Below are positions 56,104-63,998 of a stretch of DNA of 63,998 bases, one piece after another. Source of the DNA: Chloroflexota bacterium (GTDB lineage Bacteria; Chloroflexota; Dehalococcoidia; Lucifugimonadales; Lucifugimonadaceae); the NCBI GenBank assembly GCA_009838175.1, contig VXSB01000006.1, positions 1 to 63,998 of the forward strand, given 5' to 3'. A model generated the notes under the pieces. The model did no database searches and had not been told where the DNA came from. It was given only the letters and a program-made list of their open reading frames with translations. How positions within the stretch are numbered: position 1 is the first letter of the stretch; every line of letters begins with the position of its first letter. A program made the position numbers and the translations under genes.

Positions 56104-57510
56104 ATGCCAAACAACACTGACCCACGTCCCAACGTAATCGTCTTCATGACCGACGACCAAGGTTACGGCGATCTGTCGTGCATGGGCGCTACCGACTTCC
56201 GAACACCAAACCTCGACAACCTCGCCGCCAACGGCGTCCGCTTCACCGACTGGTACTCCAACAGCCCCGTATGCAGTCCCTCACGCGCCGCGCTCCTAAC
56301 TGGACGATACCCCGGAAACGCCGGCGTCCGAGCCATACTGCAAGGACACCGCACCGCGTCCGGACTGCCAAACTCGACTCCGACGATCTCATCACTGCTA
56401 AAAGACCGCGGCTACCAGACCTCAATGGTCGGCAAATGGCACCTCGGCCTCACCGACGAATGCCGACCCCACTCGCACGGCTTCGACTACTGGTTCGGCT
56501 TCCTCGCCGGATGCATCGACTTCTACTCCCATATCTACTACTGGGGCGCCAACAGACCCGGACCCGGCATCAACCCAACCCACGACCTCTGGGAAAACAA
56601 CGAAGAGGTCTGGCACGACAGCGAGTACTTCACAGAACTTATCGCCGAAAAAGCCATCGAACGCCTCCGCGCCATGGTCGCCGAGAAGCGCGCCTCCGGC
56701 AAGCCCTTCCTACTCTACGCCCCCTTCAACGCGCCGCACTACCCCATGCACGCGCCTGAAAAATACACGTCGCGCTTTGCCCACCTACCATGGGACCGAC
56801 GCATCATGGCCGCAATGATCTCCGCCATCGACGACGCCATCGGCGCAATCATGAACGAACTCACACGCCTCGGCGAAGCCGAAGACACCCTCACATTCTT
56901 CGTCTCCGACAACGGCCCGTCCCGCGAAACCCGAAACTGGCTAGATGGCACTCTCGACCCGTACTACGGAGGCACCTCCGGCGGACTCAAAGGCCACAAA
57001 TTCAGCCTCTTCGACGGCGGCATCCGCATGCCCGCCATCGCCCACTACCCAGCACGAATCCCCGGCGGCCAAGTCGTTGGGACACCTTGCGCCTCAATGG
57101 ACATCGTCCCAACCGCGCTCCACGCCACAGACGGCACCGCACCAACCGACCAAACCGGAGAATTCGACGGCATCAGCATCCTAGACCTCCTCGCCGACGA
57201 AACCGAACTCCCCGAACGCGACCTCTACTGGGAACTAGACGGCCAAACCGCCATCCGCCGAGGCAACTACAAACTAGTCATCGACGGCGTCATAGTAGAA
57301 GAAGACGAACCCCAAACCCACATCCACCTAGCCGACCTCTCAACCGACATCTCCGAGAGCAACAACCTAGCCGATCAGGCACCCAGATTGGCGTCTGAAC
57401 TCGAGAAGGCAGCACTCGACTGGCGAGCCAGCATCCAAGAACGCTGGGACCGCGACTACGGCCACCTAAACCACGGCATAGTAACCTACGCCGATTTTCC
57501 GGTGGGGTAA
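56104..57510 (+). CDS. sulfatase (arylsulfatase family, Cys type)
   Basis: Hydrolyses a sulfate ester, 468 residues from ATG 56104 (GTG 56092 in frame is an alternative). The signature CSPSR (Cys57) is converted to formylglycine in active enzymes, and 'VGKWHLG' follows near 113. Metal-binding acids are in 'FMTDDQGYGDL' near 15 and 'FFVSDNGPSRE' near 265. No signal peptide is seen, so it is probably cytoplasmic or misses a leader. The C-terminal half is extremely C-rich at third positions. A formylglycine-generating enzyme is not in the window. It could desulfate sugars from sulfated polysaccharides, in line with the sugar-acid genes nearby. Confidence 0.9.
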   Translation: MPNNTDPRPNVIVFMTDDQGYGDLSCMGATDFRTPNLDNLAANGVRFTDWYSNSPVCSPSRAALLTGRYPGNAGVRAILQGHRTASGLPNSTPTISSLLKDRGYQTSMVGKWHLGLTDECRPHSHGFDYWFGFLAGCIDFYSHIYYWGANRPGPGINPTHDLWENNEEVWHDSEYFTELIAEKAIERLRAMVAEKRASGKPFLLYAPFNAPHYPMHAPEKYTSRFAHLPWDRRIMAAMISAIDDAIGAIMNELTRLGEAEDTLTFFVSDNGPSRETRNWLDGTLDPYYGGTSGGLKGHKFSLFDGGIRMPAIAHYPARIPGGQVVGTPCASMDIVPTALHATDGTAPTDQTGEFDGISILDLLADETELPERDLYWELDGQTAIRRGNYKLVIDGVIVEEDEPQTHIHLADLSTDISESNNLADQAPRLASELEKAALDWRASIQERWDRDYGHLNHGIVTYADFPVG

Positions 57511-57522
57511 TAGCACCCCGTC

Positions 57523-57542
57523 ATTCCCGCGAAAGCGGGAAT
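57523..57542. repeat. short palindrome ATTCCC-N8-GGGAAT after the sulfatase
   Basis: ATTCCCGC-GAAA-GCGGGAAT is an 8-bp perfect stem with a GAAA tetraloop, 12 bases after the sulfatase stop. The ATTCCC-N8-GGGAAT form is the same as the neisserial dRS3 repeat and similar intergenic repeats elsewhere. It may act as a terminator or protect mRNA ends. Confidence 0.6.
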
Positions 57543-57651
57543 TCCAGTTCATAACACTCAGCCCTAGGCAAATAGCGGAAATTTGATCCGCTGAAGACCG
57601 AGTCGGCTAGAATATGCCGACGATATCGTGTTGCGATATGGAGAGAACCAA

Positions 57652-60600
57652 GTGCCAGTTGATTACGAAAAGATATGCGAAGAGAATCTTGATCGCTACG
57701 GATGGGACATCGAGCGTGTTGCTCAGATGGCATTTGCAGATTCGTACGCTGACCGTACGCATTTCATTTTTGAACTTCTACAGAACGCAGAAGATGCTAT
57801 CGGAAGGCGAGGCGATTCGTGGGCCGGAGACCGTACCGTATCGTTTTCGTTGTCTCAGGATCTGCTGCGCGTCGGCCACTACGGGGCACCCTTCAACGAA
57901 AATGACGTACGTGGGATCTGCGGGATAGGAGAATCGACAAAATCAGGCGACTACACAACTATCGGTCGATTCGGCATCGGGTTCAAGTCGGTCTACGCGT
58001 TCACCGAGCATCCTGAAGTTCATTCAGGCAGCGAGGAGTTCGCCATTGAGAGTTTCGTGTGGCCCAAACCGACCGCGCCGATCGATCGCGATAACCAAGA
58101 AACCGTTTTCTTGATTCCTCTCGGTCGAGACAGCCGTGTTGACGACAATGACAAAATCGCGGACGCGTTGGCCGAGTTAGATGTCCGGTCGTTTTTGTTC
58201 CTGAGACAGATTGAAGAACTGCGCTGGGAAGTTGAAGGTTGCGATTCAGGGCACTATCTGCGCGAGGTAAAAATCCTAGACGAAATTGCCCGACGGGTTA
58301 ACGTTATTGGTCATGTCGAAGACCTAGTTGGTGATGAAACTGACGTGAACGAAGAGTGGATCGTGTTTTCGCGCCGTGTGCTACACGGCGACAAGGATGC
58401 AGGACACGTTGAATTAGCGTTCTACGTTGACAGGGATACAGGGGAGATCAGTGAACTCACGGAATCCAAGTTGGTCGTTCACTTCCCAACGGTTCTAGAA
58501 ACACGTTTGGGATTTCTGGTCCAGGGCCCATACCGCACGACTCCGAACCGAGATAACGTGCCACCAGACGACAAATGGAACCAACATCTCGTCAACGAGA
58601 CCTGCGTTCTATTGCGAGACGCGTTGAGTTGGCTTCGAGATCGTCAATTGTTGGACGCGACAGTTCTGCGGTGCTTGCCGCTCGAATCATTTCCGGGCAA
58701 CATGTTGGCTCCCTTATTCAGCGAAACCCGCCAGTTGCTTTCAACTGAACCCCTCCTGCCGAAATTCGGTGGTGGATACATTACCGCGGATCGCGCCTTG
58801 ATGGGTGATTCGGAGGCCATTCGTCGTCTACTTTCTGACGAACAGCTATCGGAACTGTGGGGTCGTCCGAAGTCGTGGCTCAGCGGTGATTTCACGGTTG
58901 ACAGAAACCCTGAGTTACGTCGATATCTAATGTCAGAATTGGAATTCAGCGAAACAACTGCAGAGTCGATCTTGCGCGAGATGAGGCCTGAGTTCTTGGA
59001 ATCCCAGAGCGACGATTGGATGATCCGGCTTTACGAGTTTCTGGGCACTCAGAGAGCACTCCGCAGTCAATTGCAGCGTTTGCCGTTGATTCGACTCGAC
59101 GATGACACTCATATCGCCGCGGGAAATGACAGTCAACCAAAAGTGTACTTGCCGACCGAAAACAGAACCGATTTCCCGACGGTCAAAAAGGCTCTCTGCA
59201 TTTCACCTGGTGCTCTTAACTTTTTGGAATCTCTCGGCATCAAAGAACCAGACCTCGTTGATGACGTGATCGCGAATCTTATGCCGAAGTACGAGGACGC
59301 TGATAGCGTGATTGGAATCGAAGAGTACGAATCTGACATTAGTCGCATCAGCAACGCTTTTCGGAGCGCCGATAGCTATAGTCAACGACAAAGGCTGCTC
59401 GATGTTCTGACCAGCAATTCATGGGTGATGACTTCAGACAGTGGTCATGGAACTAAACGCCACTCAAAGCCGTCCGATGTTTATTTAGCGACGCATCGTC
59501 TGACTATCCTGTTTTCGAAGGTCTCGGGAGTTCGACTTGTTGACGAAGAGTATGAGTGTTTGAAAAGCGATACAGTCCGAAGCATTCTGATCGAATGCGG
59601 CGCAGCCAGCAACTTTCGTCCGATCCAGTTCGAAAACGAGGCTAGATTCAGCGACGCGGAACGCCAAGATATGAGAATCAGGTCGCACAGTGATGAAAGG
59701 CTCAGCTATGAAATGGGTGTTTATGATCGGAAACTGGAGGCATTAGAAGACATATTGAGTGGAATCAGTGGTTTGGAATTCGACTCAAAATCACAAATCT
59801 CAAGTTTCTTGTGGGAGGCATTGAACGAACTTGATCGCAAGTACTTTGAAGGTGAGTACAAGTGGTCCTACTACTCAGTTAGATCATGCAGTTTCGATGC
59901 TTCGTTTGTCGATCTGCTCAATAGGTCGGTGTGGATTGCTACGGAAGATGGAAAACTGAAGCGGCCGAATGAGGTCGAGTTCAACGAATTGGGATGGCAT
60001 CCAAACGAATTCCTACAGACGAAGATCAAGTTCAAAAGCTCCGATATTGAGAATGTCGCCAAGAAACATGGCGTTGATCCGGGATTGTTGGATCAAATCG
60101 TCAAAAGATTCGCCAGTGGCGAGTTGACAGAACATGACTGGAATACGGCCTTTCCCGCGACAACGGTCGCGTACGTCGAAAATGAAACTGGAACCCATGT
60201 TGAATCCAACGCGTCGGAGCGTCCTGGATCCAATTCTTATGCTCAGTCCTTGTCAGACGCGATGACACCGTCGCCGATTGACGCATCGGATAGTCCTGTT
60301 GTCATGCCCTCGGGCGGTCCTAAGACGGCCGAATCCGCAAAACACGACACTCAGAGTTCATTAAGTCACGGGAGGCAAGGTAGACGCGTAACACGTGAAG
60401 TCACAAGGTTTGCACCGTCGGCTGCTTCTCGTGGTTTGGACGAGAAGTTCAAAAATATGTTGTCGGGAGATTATGGTCGGCGATGCCAGATTTGCGGCAG
60501 AACGTTCCGAACCCGAAAGGGTGATTTGCAAGCGTTCGCAGATCATGTAGTTGCCCCGAGCGAAAGCACCGGAACGAATCACTTCGGCAATCTCATGAGC

Positions 60601-60891
60601 CTTTGTGGATGGCACTACGCGCTGATCAGCTACGGTCAATGGGTCTTGCTTGACCCCGTAACCGAAGAGCCGATCGATGCCGCCCATTCAGATCCCGATG
60701 CGGGAGGCATCGTCAAACTGTTGGAAAAAGCCGAGACGGAATTCGACAACGACGGATACCAATTCATAACGTTACCCATCAGATTTTGGAATATCTATTC
60801 TAATTGGCGATCAGATGCCGAACACATCGATGGGGAGATTCGATTTACGCTCCCTCATCGGACCTATCTCGTCGAGTTGCTCAAAACGTGA
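57652..60891 (+). CDS. sacsin-like HATPase protein with C-terminal HNH-type zinc domain
   Basis: Large protein, 1079 residues from GTG 57652 (GGAGAG 6 bases upstream; in-frame GTG 57628 lacks this). The N-terminus is a GHKL ATP-binding domain of the sacsin/NOV kind: N-box 'FELLQNAEDA' at about 40-49, 'GAPFNENDVRGICGIGESTK' near 82-101 and 'GRFGIGFKSVYAF' near 105-117. A long middle part of about 780 residues shows no motif I know. Near the C-terminus (about 940-1000) lie Cys945-x2-Cys948, 'ADHVVAP', 'HFGNLMSLCGWHYALI', an HNH-like zinc fold. The SNF2 helicase gene follows after 12 bases, so they form an operon. GHKL ATPases next to superfamily II helicases and nucleases are known in restriction-like loci, hence a defence role is likely. 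I do not recognise a named system. Confidence 0.78.
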   Translation: MPVDYEKICEENLDRYGWDIERVAQMAFADSYADRTHFIFELLQNAEDAIGRRGDSWAGDRTVSFSLSQDLLRVGHYGAPFNENDVRGICGIGESTKSGDYTTIGRFGIGFKSVYAFTEHPEVHSGSEEFAIESFVWPKPTAPIDRDNQETVFLIPLGRDSRVDDNDKIADALAELDVRSFLFLRQIEELRWEVEGCDSGHYLREVKILDEIARRVNVIGHVEDLVGDETDVNEEWIVFSRRVLHGDKDAGHVELAFYVDRDTGEISELTESKLVVHFPTVLETRLGFLVQGPYRTTPNRDNVPPDDKWNQHLVNETCVLLRDALSWLRDRQLLDATVLRCLPLESFPGNMLAPLFSETRQLLSTEPLLPKFGGGYITADRALMGDSEAIRRLLSDEQLSELWGRPKSWLSGDFTVDRNPELRRYLMSELEFSETTAESILREMRPEFLESQSDDWMIRLYEFLGTQRALRSQLQRLPLIRLDDDTHIAAGNDSQPKVYLPTENRTDFPTVKKALCISPGALNFLESLGIKEPDLVDDVIANLMPKYEDADSVIGIEEYESDISRISNAFRSADSYSQRQRLLDVLTSNSWVMTSDSGHGTKRHSKPSDVYLATHRLTILFSKVSGVRLVDEEYECLKSDTVRSILIECGAASNFRPIQFENEARFSDAERQDMRIRSHSDERLSYEMGVYDRKLEALEDILSGISGLEFDSKSQISSFLWEALNELDRKYFEGEYKWSYYSVRSCSFDASFVDLLNRSVWIATEDGKLKRPNEVEFNELGWHPNEFLQTKIKFKSSDIENVAKKHGVDPGLLDQIVKRFASGELTEHDWNTAFPATTVAYVENETGTHVESNASERPGSNSYAQSLSDAMTPSPIDASDSPVVMPSGGPKTAESAKHDTQSSLSHGRQGRRVTREVTRFAPSAASRGLDEKFKNMLSGDYGRRCQICGRTFRTRKGDLQAFADHVVAPSESTGTNHFGNLMSLCGWHYALISYGQWVLLDPVTEEPIDAAHSDPDAGGIVKLLEKAETEFDNDGYQFITLPIRFWNIYSNWRSDAEHIDGEIRFTLPHRTYLVELLKT

Positions 60892-60903
60892 GAATCCGTT
60901 CCG

Positions 60904-63879
60904 ATGACAACTATCCAAGCTGAAACAAAAGTAAGGTACAAGTCCGATCCGTCTACGGCAGGATGGGTAGTCGGCATTTCTGGCGATAGCGCGCGCGTGT
61001 TCATCGATGGCGCGATGAAGTTGGTGCCGGTCTCGGAGTTGGAGGTTGCACCGGGTTTGGTGGAATTGAGTCCAGCCGAATTCCGCAACGCGCTAACTCT
61101 TCAGAGGCTTGAGCATCCTGCAACCGATCAGTTTTTGTCATTCAAGGCTTCAAAAACAAGGTTGCTGTATCACCAGTTCCTTCCTGTGAAGAAGATGTTG
61201 GAATCGCCCGACCAGCGGTTGTTGATCGCTGATGAGGTCGGGACGGGAAAGACGATAGAGGCAGGGCTGATATGGGCCGAGCTTGAGTCGCGGGCGGTCG
61301 GCGGTTTAGAGAATGTGTGGATTGTGTGCCCGAAGTCATTGGTCGGTAAGTGGCAGGACGAAATGTTGCAACGCTTCGATTTCAGGTTGGAAGCTTTGAC
61401 TTCTGAGGGTCTGAGACAGGCTTTAGTTTCGTTGGAACGGGATGGCGTGATGTCTCCGCGATTTGCCAAATCAGTCGTTAATCTCGAATTATTGCGGAGG
61501 GAGGACAACGCCGAGAGGTTGGAAGCATCAGCACTTAATTGGGACTTGGTGATTTTCGATGAAGCCCATCACCTGCGAAACACCGATACCTTATCAAACT
61601 CGATAGCCGACCTGATGTGCGATCGAGCGGACGCAGCCCTCTTCTTGACCGCCACTCCCTTGCAAACGCAGTTAGGGGACATAGTGAACTTGATGGGTAC
61701 GTTGGGTGTCGATGTTGCTGAAGACCCGAGATTGTTGGAAGAGCAGTTACGTTGGGACATGCAACTTAACGACTGGATACGGCTTGTAAAGCATCGTCCT
61801 CCTGGATGGAATCAGGAAGCAATGAAAGCTTTGGCGAATTTGGAATCTGTGGGGGGACGTGACCGCCCCGGATGGCTAGATTTTCGGCGCATTGTTGTTG
61901 ACTCTGACCTCGACAACCGCTCTCAACGCTCCGTCGCAATCGATTCAGCAAAAGACTTACAGATCCTCGATCCTTACATGACCCGGACATTGCGCTCCGA
62001 CGTCGATGAGAACAGACCCACCCGCGAAGCCGTGACTCGCAAAATGAACTTCAGCAACGAAGAGGATCGGTTCTACACAAAGGTTTACGAGATCTGCTAC
62101 CGACGAGCAAAAGCGCGTGGTCTGCCAGCTGGATTTCTAACGCAGATGCCGGAACGAAGAACTGCGAGTTGTGTTCCAGCGGTAGCAGCCGAGGTTTTGG
62201 GTTATTTGCAAGAGGATGAAGACGACGACCACGAGGCGCGTTGGGCTCCTTACGAAATCGATGAGTTGGCACCCCTAGCCAGAGATGCTTTAGGGGTTGA
62301 AGATCTGAAGTTGAGTGAATTGCTCAAGATGCTCAAGTATGCATTCGGCGAGCTCGGGCTAGATCGTGTGATGATTTTCTCGACATTTAGAGGCACGTTG
62401 CGCTATCTCGAAAAGGCCCTACTCGAGAATGGTTACTCTTTGGAATTGATGTACGGACCGACTCCAGCGCGCGACACTGATTGTCGTCGAGGTGAAAAGA
62501 GTCGGGAACGAATTGCTAAGGAGTTTCGCGCTGGCGAATTCCAGATTCTCCTCGCGAGCGAAGTGGCTGGTGAGGGTCTCGACTTTGAGCATTGCAGCTT
62601 CGTTATCAACTACGACTTACCTTGGAACCCGATGAGAGTCGAACAACGAATTGGTAGGTGCGACCGCATTGGGCAGCAATCTGAGAAGGTTTATATCGGT
62701 AACCTCGCTAGTGTAGGAACGATTGAGGAACGTATTCTGACGCGCCTGTTTGAGCGGTTAGAAATCTTCGAACGCGCCCTCGGTGATCTCGAAGTGATTC
62801 TTGGTGAGGAGATCTCCTCATTCGAGCGAGAGTTGTTTTCTCGTGGATTGACACCTCAGCAGCAGATCGAGAGATTGGAACGGATATCGCGCACCGTTGA
62901 GAATAACGAGCGCAACCGTGAGGATGTGACGCAACTCAGTTTCATCTCCGAGCAGGGACGGACCCTCATCGAATCGGAAGATTCAGACATCCGTGAGGCG
63001 GAAGCGAAGTTCTTGTCGCCTGAGGAAATCGCCGATTTCGTATGCGGTTCAATCAACAAACAGTTTCATAACGCGATCAGGAGACGTGACGCCGACGGTT
63101 CGTACTCGATGCGAAACGGCAAAGAGATCAGTGATGCTCTCAGGAGCCTGATGGCGTCATATCCGGCGACGCATTACGCCCGCACCGAGATAACCCGGTT
63201 TAGGAATCTAGTTAACGAATCGACCAACACCGCGATATCCTTCGGGGAAGATCGGGAAAACCACGAATTCGTACATACTAGACACCCGCTGGTGCTCACG
63301 GCTAGGAACTTCGAGCGTGGAAGAGATTCAGAAACTCCTTGGTGCATAGGGAAAGTTCGTGCGGATTTGGTCGGGGAAAACCCGATGATGCTGATTTGGG
63401 CAATCGGATCTGTGGATGGTTACGCACGACGAGCAGAATTGTTGTGCGCGACGATTGAACCCGCGACTGAGAACGTTAAACACATTCCCGTCGAACGCGC
63501 GCAAGAGATATTGCGTGCCATGAGAACTACGGAATATGGGGCCAATGACGGGACCTTAGATTTGGAACGGTATGTAGAAGTCGCCGAGAAGGAGCTTTTG
63601 AAGCAGTTCAATGAAGTCACGAAAACGTTTTCTTCGCGAAACGTCATCTTGGTAGAAAAAGCAAAGCGTTCTGTTCGCTCACAAGCCGGACGAAAGTTAC
63701 AGAGAAACGACCGTCGTCTTGAGGAACCCGACCTGAACGAAAGTTTGCGGGTCATGTACAGCAGTTGGAACGAAAACATCCGCAATGGAATGCAAGCGAA
63801 GTTAGATCAGATTGATCAAAGAGGCGGTGTCAGATCTTCACTCGAGGTAATCGGGTTTGCTGTTGTTCATCCAAAGTGA
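60904..63879 (+). CDS. SNF2/RapA-like superfamily II helicase-translocase
   Basis: ATP-driven DNA translocase, 991 residues. Motif I is 'IADEVGTGKTIEAGL' near 109-123, motif II is DEAH at 219-222, motif III is 'LTATPLQTQ' near 248-256. The second RecA lobe has 'MIFSTFRGTLRYLEKAL' near 490, 'ASEVAGEGLDF' near 552 and 'EQRIGRCDRIGQ' at 580-591. The arrangement matches the RapA/HepA and DISARM DrmD-like branch rather than chromatin remodellers. About 300 C-terminal residues have no motif I recognise. ATG 60904 follows the HATPase-HNH gene by 12 bases. The stop at 63877-63879 leaves 119 bases of unassigned sequence to the window edge, so further partners may lie beyond. Confidence 0.88.
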   Translation: MTTIQAETKVRYKSDPSTAGWVVGISGDSARVFIDGAMKLVPVSELEVAPGLVELSPAEFRNALTLQRLEHPATDQFLSFKASKTRLLYHQFLPVKKMLESPDQRLLIADEVGTGKTIEAGLIWAELESRAVGGLENVWIVCPKSLVGKWQDEMLQRFDFRLEALTSEGLRQALVSLERDGVMSPRFAKSVVNLELLRREDNAERLEASALNWDLVIFDEAHHLRNTDTLSNSIADLMCDRADAALFLTATPLQTQLGDIVNLMGTLGVDVAEDPRLLEEQLRWDMQLNDWIRLVKHRPPGWNQEAMKALANLESVGGRDRPGWLDFRRIVVDSDLDNRSQRSVAIDSAKDLQILDPYMTRTLRSDVDENRPTREAVTRKMNFSNEEDRFYTKVYEICYRRAKARGLPAGFLTQMPERRTASCVPAVAAEVLGYLQEDEDDDHEARWAPYEIDELAPLARDALGVEDLKLSELLKMLKYAFGELGLDRVMIFSTFRGTLRYLEKALLENGYSLELMYGPTPARDTDCRRGEKSRERIAKEFRAGEFQILLASEVAGEGLDFEHCSFVINYDLPWNPMRVEQRIGRCDRIGQQSEKVYIGNLASVGTIEERILTRLFERLEIFERALGDLEVILGEEISSFERELFSRGLTPQQQIERLERISRTVENNERNREDVTQLSFISEQGRTLIESEDSDIREAEAKFLSPEEIADFVCGSINKQFHNAIRRRDADGSYSMRNGKEISDALRSLMASYPATHYARTEITRFRNLVNESTNTAISFGEDRENHEFVHTRHPLVLTARNFERGRDSETPWCIGKVRADLVGENPMMLIWAIGSVDGYARRAELLCATIEPATENVKHIPVERAQEILRAMRTTEYGANDGTLDLERYVEVAEKELLKQFNEVTKTFSSRNVILVEKAKRSVRSQAGRKLQRNDRRLEEPDLNESLRVMYSSWNENIRNGMQAKLDQIDQRGGVRSSLEVIGFAVVHPK

Positions 63880-63998
63880 ACCTGATCGCCTGTGTTCTCG
63901 GCTGTCATCGACTTAACCAGCCTCGTTTTAGCCCATCTTTCAAATCCCTAGGGTGCGTCCGGCACCCTGCAATGGCTGAGGAATAAACACAGCACCGA

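Noticed and set aside
56790..57398. Long Arg/Pro/His-rich frame inside the sulfatase gene
   Set aside because: Its composition is the product of the sulfatase's C-rich third positions read in another frame.
1..63998. CRISPR arrays, insertion sequences, prophage genes
   Set aside because: No regular spaced repeats, transposases, integrases or phage structural genes were seen.

Overview
The window looks like one contig piece from a bacterium of moderate GC content, most likely a Chloroflexota member of the SAR202/Dehalococcoidia type. That placement is inference. It rests on lipoproteins with Thr-Pro-Val-Pro linkers, a split glycine decarboxylase, a threonyl-tRNA synthetase without the TGS domain, a crowd of sugar-acid enzymes (mannonate dehydratases, HpaI-type aldolases, MDR dehydrogenases, a Gfo/Idh/MocA oxidoreductase, an FGGY kinase, a sulfatase) and frequent TTG/GTG starts. 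No 16S rRNA or other decisive marker is present.

Layout. 0-9 kb: a double-Cache-like lipoprotein, an NCS2-like permease with an unusual C-terminal domain, tRNA-Val(GAC), a small membrane protein, thrS behind a strongly structured leader, an HpaI-type aldolase, a vapBC toxin-antitoxin pair flanked by an 11-bp inverted repeat, and an amidohydrolase. 9-16 kb: a compact plus-strand run of citrate synthase, MidA-type methyltransferase, gcvT, gcvH, gcvPA and gcvPB. 16-26 kb: UxuA-like protein, MscS channel, PIG-L deacetylase, M1 aminopeptidase, a lone GmrSD-like DUF262/HNH protein, and a second HpaI aldolase paired with a MocA-type oxidoreductase. 26-36 kb: minus-strand genes encoding five periplasmic-binding (LivJ-type) domains in three lipoproteins, one ending in a YceI-like domain, with no ABC permease or ATPase nearby. 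36-40 kb: three tandem zinc dehydrogenase paralogs. 40-47 kb: a DUF3179 membrane-anchored protein with an in-frame UGA, an FGGY kinase, a glutaredoxin, a copper P-type ATPase and an MFS exporter. 47-56 kb: rpoB-rpoC with a hairpin leader and acidic C-terminal tails. 56-64 kb: a sulfatase, dispersed palindromes, then a two-gene module made of a sacsin-like HATPase-HNH protein and a SNF2/RapA-like helicase.

Most notable. (1) The DUF3179 reading frame (39588-41216, minus strand) is cut by one UGA exactly where the family has the first Cys of its CxxC motif. Thirteen bases after it lies a perfect 7-bp stem with a CGGGU loop, which fits the bacterial SECIS description. This is a strong candidate for a selenoprotein that standard gene calling splits in two. 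(2) The HATPase-HNH plus SNF2 helicase pair at the right edge looks like an anti-phage or restriction-type module that may continue past the window. (3) The LivJ-LivJ-YceI fusion and its neighbours form an orphan receptor-like array.

The catabolic genes together suggest oxidation of sugar acids or uronates, possibly released from sulfated polysaccharides, feeding central metabolism. The first 16 kb have a G-rich plus strand and the 27-57 kb part a C-rich one, so replication direction or transcription bias may change inside the window. The last 119 bases (63880-63998) show no feature I can name.
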